Shown here: one piece after another, positions 7,339 through 14,879 of the stretch
Layout of the letters: each line of letters starts with the position of its first letter
How positions within the stretch are numbered: position 1 is the first letter of the stretch
Assembly: GCF_000187935.1 (NCBI RefSeq)
Contig: NZ_AEUT02000001.1
Coordinates: 1,426,001 to 1,490,000 of the forward strand
DNA length: 64,000 bases
Reading direction: 5' to 3'
Source of the DNA: Streptococcus parauberis NCFD 2020
Lineage (GTDB): Bacteria > Bacillota > Bacilli > Lactobacillales > Streptococcaceae
The notes under the pieces: generated by a model
The model's input: only the letters and a program-made list of their open reading frames with translations
Databases searched by the model: none
What the model was told of the DNA's origin: nothing
Translations under genes and position numbers: made by a program

Positions 7339-8200
7339 CATACACTTATTCACTACTCGTACCAATGGCAGATATAAAGGATTGCTAGAGGTTCGCGCAC
7401 AATGGCTTGAAAGCCTAGAAAGATATTACACTATGAAAACATTATCAGATACACCAAAAACATTTACTTTCACTACTACACTACCTAACTTTGAACAAGC
7501 ACAGAAAGCAGGAAGCGCACTTATTGGCTATATGGTTGGAACTTATGACCAGTCAGCTATTGACATCACTTATATTGGTAACGGTGATATCGAGGTTGAG
7601 TATACCAGTGATGAAGACCTGACAGAAAACTTTGAAAGGATTGCAAACTCACTTGACCACACAGACGACTTTGAAGATTATGAAGAAGATGAACCAACTC
7701 TCAAAGGTGACTTAGACACATACACCGCTTTAATTGGTTCTTTTGACACACTTGGTCAAGCACAAGCATTCACGGAAAACCTAGATGATAATTTAACCAA
7801 TGGCAATAACTTTGTCTTTGAGCAACGCCCTGACACGGTTGTCGTATATGTATCACCACAGTACACAATTGCAAACAGTACAATTCAAAAGCTAGAAGAA
7901 GCTTATGTAAAATTTGAAGCAGATTATGAGCCTGACACTTTCAGATTAAGCTATCATGATATGCGCGTGCAACAGTTGCAATCATTGGATAAAGATATTT
8001 TGATTAATGACATTATCGCTTACGAGTTAGAGCTATTAGACCATGCTGACAGATTGTTAAGTGATGAACCACTACCATTAGATGACCAACATGGTTTTGA
8101 AACCATTGAGCTGTTAGGTGATGACGTTATTAAATTAGTTAAGGAATTAGATACTAATAAAGAGCTTGACGGCATCCATGATTATATTATTGGTGGCTAA
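7325..8200 (+). CDS. Acidic hypothetical protein with internal duplication
   Basis: A 291-residue, very acidic protein with no recognised family. Two segments look like diverged copies of one unit: about residues 45-100 (TFTFTTTLPNFEQAQKAG, then EVEYTSDED) and about 130-190 (TYTALIGSFDTLGQAQAF, then VVVYVSPQ), each a strand, a helix with QAQ, and strands. A short acidic linker (DDFEDYEEDEP) separates them. The C-terminal third is helical and acidic. The protein could mimic DNA or bind a basic partner, which is a guess from composition. It is coupled to the Cse60-like gene. Confidence 0.7.
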   Translation: MSQTNIHLFTTRTNGRYKGLLEVRAQWLESLERYYTMKTLSDTPKTFTFTTTLPNFEQAQKAGSALIGYMVGTYDQSAIDITYIGNGDIEVEYTSDEDLTENFERIANSLDHTDDFEDYEEDEPTLKGDLDTYTALIGSFDTLGQAQAFTENLDDNLTNGNNFVFEQRPDTVVVYVSPQYTIANSTIQKLEEAYVKFEADYEPDTFRLSYHDMRVQQLQSLDKDILINDIIAYELELLDHADRLLSDEPLPLDDQHGFETIELLGDDVIKLVKELDTNKELDGIHDYIIGG

Positions 8201-8308
8201 CATTAGCTGATTATAAGATAAAGACGACTTAAAGGGGCTTCTCTAGAAAATGCTAGAAAATGAAACTTTAGTTCTTAAGGTGGCAACTATACAAGGAAAT
8301 GGTGAAAA

Positions 8309-8470
8309 ATGAATAAAGAAAAAATGCAAGAAATGCTATTGCAAGGATACTTATTATATGAAAAAAATGGTATAATAGACTTAGTTGAAAAGGTAGATTT
8401 TGGGCAAATAATTTTTAAATTTAAGGGCGGAAAAATCTATCAAGTAGATAGAACGCAAACAATTAAATAA
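8309..8470 (+). CDS. Small DUF2292-like protein
   Basis: A 53-residue protein whose C-terminal half (FGQIIFKFKGGKIYQVDRTQ) follows the pattern of the DUF2292 family, two strands around a Gly turn and a terminal ERTEKIR-like motif. The ribosome binding site AAGGAAATGGTG precedes the ATG. A strong terminator follows directly, so it ends a transcript. The family match is from pattern recognition only. Confidence 0.6.
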   Translation: MNKEKMQEMLLQGYLLYEKNGIIDLVEKVDFGQIIFKFKGGKIYQVDRTQTIK

Positions 8471-8484
8471 AGTCTAAAGAGAAG

Positions 8485-8540
8485 AACTCAATGACATAAG
8501 TAGGGATTATAATTCTTATTTGTCATTGAGTTTTTTATTT
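8485..8540 (+). terminator. Rho-independent terminator
   Basis: A perfect 12-bp stem, AACTCAATGACA (8485-8496) with TGTCATTGAGTT (8521-8532), and a T-rich tail. The 24-nt loop is large for a simple terminator. It separates the replication operon from the next small genes. Confidence 0.75.
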
Positions 8541-8559
8541 TAGTTAGGAGATAGGACAG

Positions 8560-8730
8560 ATGAATTATAAACAGGGTTTTGAAAAACTACTGGCAATCAT
8601 CAACGACGCTGATAATCAGACATTGAAATTTAAAGCTGAATTGATTAAAGACCAGATAAACGACAATGAAACTATTTACGGTAAACGGGACTTACGTTCA
8701 CGAATGATAACAAAAGGGGGAAGACAATGA
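8560..8730 (+). CDS. Small hypothetical protein
   Basis: A 56-residue basic protein with no recognised family. TTAGGAGATAGGACAG precedes its ATG. The stop overlaps the next start as ATGA, so the two genes are translationally coupled. Confidence 0.65.
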   Translation: MNYKQGFEKLLAIINDADNQTLKFKAELIKDQINDNETIYGKRDLRSRMITKGGRQ

Positions 8731-8942
8731 CAACAATCGAACAGCTAAAAAAAGAAGCCGACAAGGCGCTTACACTAAAAAAGTTGGCTGAGGTGCAAGG
8801 GAAAAATAGTAAAGAATACCAAGAGGCTAAGGCTAACTGTGATAGAAAATTTATTGCTTTAAGAAAAGCGCAAGGGAAAACCAGTGCGAAGATGGCAGGC
8901 AATAAACTTATTAAGCAAGCGACAGTAAAAATTCATTTATAA
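8727..8942 (+). CDS. Small basic hypothetical protein
   Basis: A 71-residue lysine- and alanine-rich helical protein with no recognised family. AAAGGGGGAAGACA provides a strong ribosome binding site and the ATG overlaps the upstream stop. Part of a three-gene run ending with the coiled-coil gene at 8965. Confidence 0.65.
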   Translation: MTTIEQLKKEADKALTLKKLAEVQGKNSKEYQEAKANCDRKFIALRKAQGKTSAKMAGNKLIKQATVKIHL

Positions 8943-8964
8943 AGAAATAGAGGAGATAAACACA

Positions 8965-9588
8965 ATGGCATTATTTGATAAAGTAGAAAAAGAAGTTAGA
9001 ACAAAAAAAGCTAAATACGATAAAGAACTATCAGACTGTAAGCAACAAATTACAGATACCGAGGAAGAGCTTGAGAAATCAAAAGCTGAATTAATTGAAG
9101 CCGAGGAACAGCTTAATATTGACCAATACAATACAGTTGATGATAAAATTAGAAAGCTTGAAAATGCCAAACGTATCTATGAGTTAAAGCATGATAAGAT
9201 TTTAGATACGCCTTTAATAGATGAAGCTGAATACAAGAAGAAACGTAAACAGTTAGAAGATAATGCAATCACTAAGATTGAAGCTATCAATGATAAAGCG
9301 TTACCGCTTATCACACAGATTAAGGAACTGGCTGAGCAAACAGATATTATTTTCAATGAAACTAATGAACTACTAGATATCTTATTTAGAGACTTGTATA
9401 AGAGTGATGACATGATTAACCCATCATTTTCATATTATGAAAATGCTAGACTTTTATTCAATGATATTAAATCATCACACTTGACACAGCGCTTAGGAAT
9501 TAAAAAAGAACAATCATTCTTAGAACGTATGTTTATTCATCAAGATGAACAACAATCAAAGAAATATAAAATGAATAATAAAAAATAA
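8965..9588 (+). CDS. Coiled-coil hypothetical protein
   Basis: A 207-residue highly charged protein. Residues about 5-75 show long heptad-like runs of Lys, Glu and Leu (EEELEKSKAELIEAEEQL), a clear coiled coil, and a second helix pair spans about 85-150. No enzymatic motif. GAGGAGATAAACACA precedes the ATG. A similar protein size and composition is common in streptococcal satellites near the replication block, but its role is unknown. Confidence 0.7.
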   Translation: MALFDKVEKEVRTKKAKYDKELSDCKQQITDTEEELEKSKAELIEAEEQLNIDQYNTVDDKIRKLENAKRIYELKHDKILDTPLIDEAEYKKKRKQLEDNAITKIEAINDKALPLITQIKELAEQTDIIFNETNELLDILFRDLYKSDDMINPSFSYYENARLLFNDIKSSHLTQRLGIKKEQSFLERMFIHQDEQQSKKYKMNNKK

Positions 9589-10074
9589 GACCAGTTGGGC
9601 GGGTAGGATGGGAAAGGTTTTTGTAGTTTAAAAGTGGCTGTTTTGTAATCGTGCTTATCTTGTAAATAACTTTCAGTTCATAAGTTTTCATATTACAAAT
9701 CACTTTCTTTTGGTAGGCGTACACAGTGCGCTTGCCTTTTGTTTTGTTGGGCTGTAAGTGTTGATGAGGTTTAAAATTAAATATTTGATAAAAAAAAGAT
9801 TTTTATTATTTTTGAAGTGTTTTATAGTTTGTTAAATGAAACATGATAACCCCCCTATGAAACGCTCGAAAACCGCGCCAGAATAACGGTTGTACTCCTC
9901 TTGTAAAACTCTCTCCCATTTTTTTCGACACTTGAAACAGAAATTGCCCTATAAAATGGTATCTAAAAACTATCACAAACTTAATCATAACTAGAGAAAA
10001 CTTAATTAAAATAATTACTAAATAGTAATAGCTTACATGAAACATATTAAATCATTATTGAAACGGATAACGAT
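9589..10074. other. Gene-poor region with one terminator
   Basis: No supported gene. A hairpin GGTAGGCG (9712-9719) with CGCTTGCC (9729-9736) and a TTTTGTTTTGTT tail is a probable terminator of the operon ending at 9588. Open frames here lack ribosome binding sites and coding character. Confidence 0.6.
9712..9748 (+). terminator. Rho-independent terminator
   Basis: Eight-base stem (two G-U pairs), 9-nt loop and T-rich tail downstream of the coiled-coil gene. Confidence 0.65.
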
Positions 10075-10209
10075 ATGAAAAAGAAATTGACTTTAGAAGA
10101 AATTAAATTGGAAAAAATGTTATCAAAAATAGAAAGAGACTTAACAGAAAAGAAGCATGCTCCTAACTTTAGAAAAAAATATAAACAGTATAGCGGTATT
10201 AAAAAGTAG
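10075..10209 (+). CDS. Small lysine-rich hypothetical protein
   Basis: A 44-residue basic, helical protein (KKKLTLEEIKLEKMLSKIER). No recognised family. It has a clear ATG and stop but only a weak ribosome binding site (GAAACGGATAACGAT), so it is less certain than its neighbours. Confidence 0.5.
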   Translation: MKKKLTLEEIKLEKMLSKIERDLTEKKHAPNFRKKYKQYSGIKK

Positions 10210-11031
10210 GTAGTAACTTCCTTTTATTGTCTATATAAAGCGATATGAGACACATTTATTATTAAGTATATAAGTTTATCGCATTTCCTATTGAAGTGGC
10301 TTAAAATGCAAGTGAGAGCCTCTCACAGTGTAATAAAACAATCCTTTTCTATTACTTGATTATCGGAAACAATCGGAACTATTTTTTTGTATCATCTAAA
10401 TCATACAATAGTATTATAATGATATTGTTTTGGTATATATGCATAACTTTTTTTCATAGAATATCATAGTATAGTACCAGAGTACCCCACCTAAATTTAA
10501 CGGGGCTATGATTAAGTTTAAACAAAAGAACGCACCCTATTTCGCGCAGTATTTCCCGTTTTTAAAATTTTCAAAAGAATAAAAAGCCTATATTCTAGGC
10601 ATTTGTTGGCATATTTTACCTGATATACTACCCCAAAGAAAACACGCCTAAAATCGTTTCTACGAGCGTTTAAGTTTTTATGGTTAATATATCGAACGTG
10701 CTATAAAAATTACACCCCGCCCATGTATGAGCCATAGGAGAGCCACTATAAGGTGTCTTCTTACAAAAATATCCAATTTTTCAGATTTTTTATAGGGGTG
10801 GCATGGTCTTTATAATCATTGATATAACAGCTTTCTTTAAAAAATATGAGTGAAAAACGTACCTGTTTTAGACAGCAAAAAAGCCACTGATTAACAGTGA
10901 CCGAGACAACAAAAAGCACCCACAGAGTGAGCGCCTCAAGTATATAGCTAATAAAAATATTATACCATTTTTCTATTTTTATTTTTTTGGAATTTCTTCC
11001 TAAAGATATTATATCATAATTAAGGGGTAAC
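10210..11031. other. Gene-poor region of the satellite
   Basis: An 820-bp stretch with no gene that I can support. It has a minus-strand-oriented hairpin (10,883-10,901, stem of seven with A6 on the plus strand before it, so a U-run on minus), a GAGAGCCTCTC palindrome near 10,315 and several AT-rich tracts. A minus-strand frame at 10,761-11,096 has no ribosome binding site. The region may hold the target of late regulation by the ArpU-like protein or the packaging signal, but nothing in it proves this. Confidence 0.5.
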
Positions 11032-11418
11032 ATGAAAGATAATAAAGGAACAAAGAAGCTAAAAGAGTTTAAACGTTGGCAACGTATTTCAGGCAATCAG
11101 CCAATTAACTATAATGATAATTATTTGCTTGAATTGAACGACTATTCTAAACCACCATACACGCGCAGAGAACGCCTTTTGATTAATCGTGAATGCGCCC
11201 TTGAAGAACTTAACGCAATAACGGACGGAATTAACTCAATCAAAGATATTAGATTAAGACAGATATTAATATTAAACTATATAGCAACTGACAAACTAAA
11301 AGATTATGATATCTATATAATTATGGGAAAATCAGAATCGTGGTATTATCCAAAGAAGAAACAAGCGATAAAAGAATTTGAAAAAACATATAGAGGCGCG
11401 TGCTTAATGGATATATAA
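11032..11418 (+). CDS. ArpU-family phage late regulator-like protein
   Basis: A 128-residue protein resembling the ArpU/RinA-like regulators of Gram-positive phages: a helical N-terminal half (YTRRERLLINRECALEELNA), then RQILILNYI and a sigma-like helix-turn-helix near the C-terminus (YDIYIIMGKSESWYYPKKKQAIKEF). Such proteins activate late phage promoters. In a satellite it could control excision, cargo or helper takeover genes. AATTAAGGGGTAAC gives a good ribosome binding site. It is the last gene of the conserved satellite core. Confidence 0.75.
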   Translation: MKDNKGTKKLKEFKRWQRISGNQPINYNDNYLLELNDYSKPPYTRRERLLINRECALEELNAITDGINSIKDIRLRQILILNYIATDKLKDYDIYIIMGKSESWYYPKKKQAIKEFEKTYRGACLMDI

Positions 11419-11536
11419 AGTTCAATAATTGCCAACTTTTATTCTTTTTCAAATTGCTATAAAGCTAGTTATATCAATTGATACGGATAATCAGTCACTT
11501 AAAAACTTTACCTTGGCTTAGATTGGCAATCTTACA

Positions 11537-11564
11537 CAAAAAAACCAGCCTTATGTAAGACTGG
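11537..11564 (-). terminator. Terminator of the 11,572-12,156 gene
   Basis: On the minus strand CCAGTCTTA and TAAGGCTGG form a nine-base stem followed by T7. It lies just past the stop codon of the membrane protein gene. Confidence 0.75.
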
Positions 11565-11571
11565 ATAAATT

Positions 11572-12156
11572 TTATACCATTTGAAAAATTATTAGCCAAA
11601 CCGACCAGATTGCAACAGAGGAATAATAAAGAGGTTGATTTATCGATTTAGAGTAATAAGTTTGTGCTATTTGCACTATACCAACAATGATACCTATATA
11701 TAAAACAAAAATATTTTTGCTTAGGAATGATAAAAGCATTGTAAGTATCCCAAGCGCCAACTCAGATAAATGCATTCTAGAATATATACCTAATAGGTAT
11801 ACTGAGATAGAATCAGATTTTATTATACCTATCCCATTCACAGGGTATACTAGATTACCAATCAATAATACATTACTAATTAAAGGAATAATAAAGAAAA
11901 TTAGACTAGTAATTATGGAGCTTACTAAGATTAAATTTTTATCCATATTTTGAAATAGTCGAGAAAGAATGTAAACTGTAAATAAGAAAATAGAAAAAAA
12001 AAGTATCTCGTCGCTAATCTTTAATAATCTTAATTTTGAGTTTCTCCAAACATGTAAATTATTTAGATTCATATTATTAGGGGAAAAATTACATATCATT
12101 ATCCTAGTAATCGCTAATAAAATTGAAGAACTAATTGCAATAAGTTGCATTATCAT
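11572..12156 (-). CDS. Multi-spanning membrane protein, cargo candidate
   Basis: A 194-residue protein with about five or six hydrophobic segments (near 3-22, 48-66, 76-100, 113-122, 133-165, 176-192) and few charged residues. No family recognised. It has its own strong ribosome binding site (TTAAGGAGTTAATATCAA) and its own terminator, and runs against the satellite core, the usual look of a monocistronic cargo gene such as a superinfection-exclusion or immunity protein. That role is inferred from context only. The gene is AT-rich compared with the chromosome. Confidence 0.6.
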   Translation of the reverse strand: MIMQLIAISSSILLAITRIMICNFSPNNMNLNNLHVWRNSKLRLLKISDEILFFSIFLFTVYILSRLFQNMDKNLILVSSIITSLIFFIIPLISNVLLIGNLVYPVNGIGIIKSDSISVYLLGIYSRMHLSELALGILTMLLSFLSKNIFVLYIGIIVGIVQIAQTYYSKSINQPLYYSSVAIWSVWLIIFQMV

Positions 12157-12510
12157 TTGATATTAACTCCTTAAATTTGACTTATCTTAATTATAGCATA
12201 TAATTGACTGGCAATTACACACACTTGGGGCTATCCCTACCTACCCCACCCCCATTTTGCGAACTTCCCGCTGTATTGTACATTTTTATTCACGTTAGGA
12301 ATTAGAACAAAGCTGAGCAATATTAAAAACAAGAGAGTGCCATTAATCTCTTATATATCAAGGCTTTAAACATATTTTAGAAATAACCATTGTTCAAGTT
12401 AGGATATAGAAAACAAAACTTTCCGACTTTTTCCGATACTGCCATTTGTAAACTACTAATCATTACTAGAAAATACGAGCATATCCCAACAATTCACAGG
12501 AAACAAAAAC

Positions 12511-12543
12511 AGCACCTTTCAATGGGTGCTTTTCTTCTTGCTT
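12511..12543 (+). terminator. Terminator, cargo-flanking copy 1
   Basis: AGCACC pairs with GGTGCT across a short loop, followed by TTTCTTCTTGCTT. The 19 nt at 12,525-12,543 recur exactly at 14,600-14,618. Confidence 0.7.
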
Positions 12544-12627
12544 ATCTGTGAATGACACGCGCCTAGAATGTCTTAAATTAAAAAATTTATTTTTTCCGAA
12601 CGTTACCGTCTGTTTTTATATCAAAGA

Positions 12628-12656
12628 TTGAACCCCAACAAGACCTATGTTATAGT
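12628..12656 (+). promoter_or_regulatory. Promoter of the 12,687 gene
   Basis: TTGAAC (12,628-12,633), 17-bp spacer, TATAGT (12,651-12,656), 31 bp ahead of the start codon. Confidence 0.65.
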
Positions 12657-12686
12657 AAACCTATTATTTTAAATAGGAGTATTCAA

Positions 12687-12845
12687 ATGCATTGGGAAGT
12701 ATTGAGAACAGAAAAATGTAGTCGTTGGCAATCTAATAAAATAATCAAAAAATTTACTACCGAAGAAGAAGCTAAAAGTTACAAAAGTTCTATAAAAGGG
12801 TATAGTGAAATATACATAGTTAACGAAAGCTACTCAAACCAATAG
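12687..12845 (+). CDS. Small hypothetical protein
   Basis: A 52-residue protein (starts MHWEVLRTEKCSRWQSNK). No recognised family; the strand-helix-strand pattern with a central TTEEEAKSYKSS helix resembles many small phage proteins. AATAGGAGTATTCAA gives a strong ribosome binding site and a near-consensus promoter lies just upstream, so it is probably expressed on its own. Confidence 0.62.
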   Translation: MHWEVLRTEKCSRWQSNKIIKKFTTEEEAKSYKSSIKGYSEIYIVNESYSNQ

Positions 12846-12918
12846 AAATCAGAAAGGTATTTCTTAAATAGAGATGTCTTTTATAATATAAAAAAAGCAC
12901 TCTTCTAAATAAAGAGCG

Positions 12919-12990
12919 CAAAACGGGAGAATTGGGATAATTATATATTTATTTTTATGGAGAGAGAGAATATATAATTTTCCCGTTTTG
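12919..12990. repeat. Long imperfect hairpin
   Basis: Outer arms CAAAACGGGA (12,919-12,928) and TCCCGTTTTG (12,981-12,990) pair perfectly, and inner arms AATTATATAT and ATATATAATT extend the stem. The result is a stem of about 25 bp with a purine-rich loop. No T-run follows on the plus strand. Confidence 0.6.
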
Positions 12991-13298
12991 AATAATTATA
13001 GCATAGATATTTCTTTTTGCAATACTGCAACTGGTATTAAAATATACTCTGTCTCTAATATTGTATCTACTATTAGCCAAATAAATGAGCTTCTCCCTAT
13101 ACATTTGACTTGTAATAAATATGCAATATTGTTTTATAAAAATTAATTAACAAAAATCCTAGAATATATTGAATTTTTTAAATATTTAAATTATAATATA
13201 CTTATCTAAATAAAGACGAGCCTATGCTATCAGAGAGAGAGTGTGCACGGGCTTTTTTTATTTGTAATTAGAATAGTAATATGTTAAGTTGTTACTTG

Positions 13299-13314
13299 AG
13301 AGGTCTAGACCTCT
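13299..13314. promoter_or_regulatory. Perfect 16-bp palindrome
   Basis: AGAGGTCTAGACCTCT is fully self-complementary, as expected for a dimeric regulator site. It lies about 150 bp before the immunity cluster. Confidence 0.5.
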
Positions 13315-13467
13315 TGCTAACATTTCTCGACTCGTACAATGTCTCCTAACATTGCATGAGTTTTTTATTATTAAAAGTAAAGTCTTTTATCATAATATGG
13401 CATTCCTATTGTGCTAAAAACTTCATGGTGGTATTATTCAGGTATAAAATAGCATAGGGGGCTTACT

Positions 13468-13557
13468 ATGGTTAGGGATATACTTGATATTCTACTAAAG
13501 ATATTTATCATTCCTTGGTATAGATTAGTCAAATATGTACTAGATGATATTGATTGA
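13468..13557 (+). CDS. Small hydrophobic peptide
   Basis: A 29-residue peptide, hydrophobic and amphipathic with acidic ends (DILDILLKIFIIPWYRLVKY). CATAGGGGGCTTACT gives a strong ribosome binding site. It could be a small membrane peptide or toxin-like peptide; no double-glycine leader is present, so it is not an ordinary class II bacteriocin precursor. It opens the immunity cluster. Confidence 0.45.
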   Translation: MVRDILDILLKIFIIPWYRLVKYVLDDID

Positions 13558-13570
13558 AAGAGGCGAATAG

Positions 13571-13681
13571 ATGAAAAAGATAGTTAAATTATTTATCCTT
13601 ATTCTGATTGGTGTACTTGGTGGTGTTGGTGGCAGTATGTACTTAGGAAGTGAGCGAGACAATGAAGAAGAAACTTACTAA
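13571..13681 (+). CDS. Small single-span membrane peptide
   Basis: A 36-residue peptide: basic N-terminus, one hydrophobic segment rich in Gly (LFILILIGVLGGVGGSMYLG) and an acidic tail ending EEETY. GAAAGAGGCGAATAG precedes the ATG. Its 3' end overlaps the immunity gene by 20 bp, so the two are coupled. Function unknown. Confidence 0.55.
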   Translation: MKKIVKLFILILIGVLGGVGGSMYLGSERDNEEETY

Positions 13682-13943
13682 AGATTGGTTGCTTGAAAAT
13701 ATCTACAATCTTATTTTAGACACTAACACACCTCAAAGTGAGCGAGAACTAATGCTAAAAGCCAAAATGGCACTAGAGAACAATGACTACTATATCCCAG
13801 TTGCAAAGGAACTAGTATCTGATATATCACGTTTAGCCATCAATAGAAAGTTATCAAGCGAAACTATTGCTTTTTATATGGCATTACAAAAAAGTCCACA
13901 ATTACATAATAAGATAGGTCCTAATACATTTCTGTTTTTTTAG
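13662..13943 (+). CDS. Enterocin A-type bacteriocin immunity protein
   Basis: A 93-residue helical protein resembling the EntA_Immun family that protects cells from class IIa bacteriocins: LLENIYNLILDT, then SERELMLKAKMALENN, then VAKELVSDISRLAINRKLS and IAFYMALQK follow the four-helix pattern of these cytosolic immunity proteins. ATG at 13,662 was chosen because AGGAAG lies upstream; an in-frame GTG at 13,650 has no spacing for one. No bacteriocin structural or transport gene is recognisable nearby, so this looks like orphan immunity carried by a mobile element. Confidence 0.78.
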   Translation: MKKKLTKDWLLENIYNLILDTNTPQSERELMLKAKMALENNDYYIPVAKELVSDISRLAINRKLSSETIAFYMALQKSPQLHNKIGPNTFLFF

Positions 13944-13962
13944 ATATTAGGGGTAAAAGACC

Positions 13963-14256
13963 ATGAAGAAGATTATTGACATTAAACATATAAAGACATT
14001 TAGGATAATACTAGCCATTGTACTAGTCTTAGCAATATATATATTAATCATAAAATGGGGAAACCCGTTTGGCGTCTTTTTTGTAATAGGTATAAGCTGG
14101 TTATTATCTTTGTTACTTCCTTATGAGTATCGGGGCGGATATAATAAAGCACAAAAGAACATTTTTCTAAAAAATGTTAGTCCACTGACTGAAAACCTAA
14201 TCACTGATGGCTTAATTGCATTGGTTGTTATTATATTATATTTCTTAAATAAGTAA
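13963..14256 (+). CDS. Small membrane protein, immunity-cluster associated
   Basis: A 97-residue protein with three hydrophobic segments (about 14-31, 36-52, 79-95) and a conserved-looking loop SLLLPYEYRGGYNKAQKN. ATTAGGGGTAAAAGACC precedes the ATG. A paralogue follows directly. Three-span proteins of this size occur in streptococcal bacteriocin immunity regions, so a protective role is likely but unproven. Confidence 0.62.
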   Translation: MKKIIDIKHIKTFRIILAIVLVLAIYILIIKWGNPFGVFFVIGISWLLSLLLPYEYRGGYNKAQKNIFLKNVSPLTENLITDGLIALVVIILYFLNK

Positions 14257-14265
14257 GGTAATCCT

Positions 14266-14576
14266 ATGAAGCAAAACAATTTACTGACATTAAACATATT
14301 AGAATAGTAAAGGTTATACAGATAATACTATTTCTTTTTGTTAGTTACTATTTTGCTATTAAGCACCAATTACTAGACGTCTTTCCTCTATGGTTCGGTG
14401 TTGATTGGTTATTAGATTTACTGCTTCCTTATGAGTATAGAGGAAGGCTAAACACAGCTCAAAAAAATGTCTGGTTGAAAAATATAAACCCAATAACTGA
14501 ATTTGTCCTAATTCAGTTACTTTTGATTTTAATATTTTTTATAATGCTATTTGTCAATCTATATGGGATAATTTAA
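14266..14576 (+). pseudogene. Frameshifted paralogue of the preceding membrane protein
   Basis: The frame from 14,280 encodes FTDIKHIRIV onward, the same three-span layout, and DLLLPYEYRGRLNTAQKN, clearly paralogous to the upstream protein. The ATG at 14,266, ten bases after the preceding stop and behind TAAGGTAATCCT, is out of frame by one base and stops after 13 codons. A single missing A in the ATGAA start region would restore a full 100-residue protein. It may be a recent frameshift, a sequencing error or a phase-variable start. Confidence 0.75.
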
Positions 14577-14587
14577 ATATCAAAAAT

Positions 14588-14618
14588 AGCACCCTTTAAG
14601 GTGCTTTTCTTCTTGCTT
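14588..14618 (+). terminator. Terminator, cargo-flanking copy 2
   Basis: AGCACC pairs with GGTGCT, followed by TTTCTTCTTGCTT. It ends the immunity operon and matches the hairpin at 12,511-12,543. Confidence 0.75.
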
Positions 14619-14832
14619 GCGGGACTTATTTTAATACTCTTTTTAGTGGACTTTTGGTGAACAAATATTCAACTATATTAAATATTGAATTTTATAAAAA
14701 GCTTTAATATCAAGGTTATTCAAACCTATTAAGGACTATCAATAGCAAAGAAAAATAATCTCTTCAAATGTCATGTCAATGACTCCTTTTCTTAATTCTC
14801 TGTCTATTATACCATCTAATAGGCAAAACATA

Positions 14833-14871
14833 AAAAAAGGGAGCTAATCAGATATTACTAGTTTCCCTTTT
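14833..14871. terminator. Bidirectional terminator-like hairpin
   Basis: AAAAAAGGGA and TCCCTTTTTT arms separated by about 18 nt, with A and T runs on either side. Confidence 0.55.
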
Positions 14872-14879
14872 TTATAAGA

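Larger units (their letters stand above)
12157..12686. other. Gene-poor region with terminator
   Basis: No gene supported. It contains a hairpin with a GGTGCTTTTCTTCTTGCTT tail (12,511-12,543) that is repeated at 14,588-14,618, and at its right end the promoter of the 12,687 gene. Confidence 0.55.
12846..13467. other. Structured non-coding region before the immunity cluster
   Basis: No gene supported. It contains a long hairpin (12,919-12,990), a probable terminator (13,215-13,260), a perfect 16-bp palindrome (13,299-13,314), and a second terminator-like hairpin (13,329-13,366). The density of inverted repeats suggests RNA-level control or a small RNA. Confidence 0.55.

Noticed and set aside
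9806..10045. Minus-strand frame of 79 codons
   Set aside because: No ribosome binding site and low-complexity content; treated as non-coding.
10761..11096. Minus-strand frame of 111 codons
   Set aside because: It starts inside the ArpU-like gene, has no ribosome binding site and its composition is that of a shadow frame.
13571..13681. Class II bacteriocin precursor
   Set aside because: The peptide has no double-glycine processing site followed by a mature region, only a membrane segment and acidic tail.
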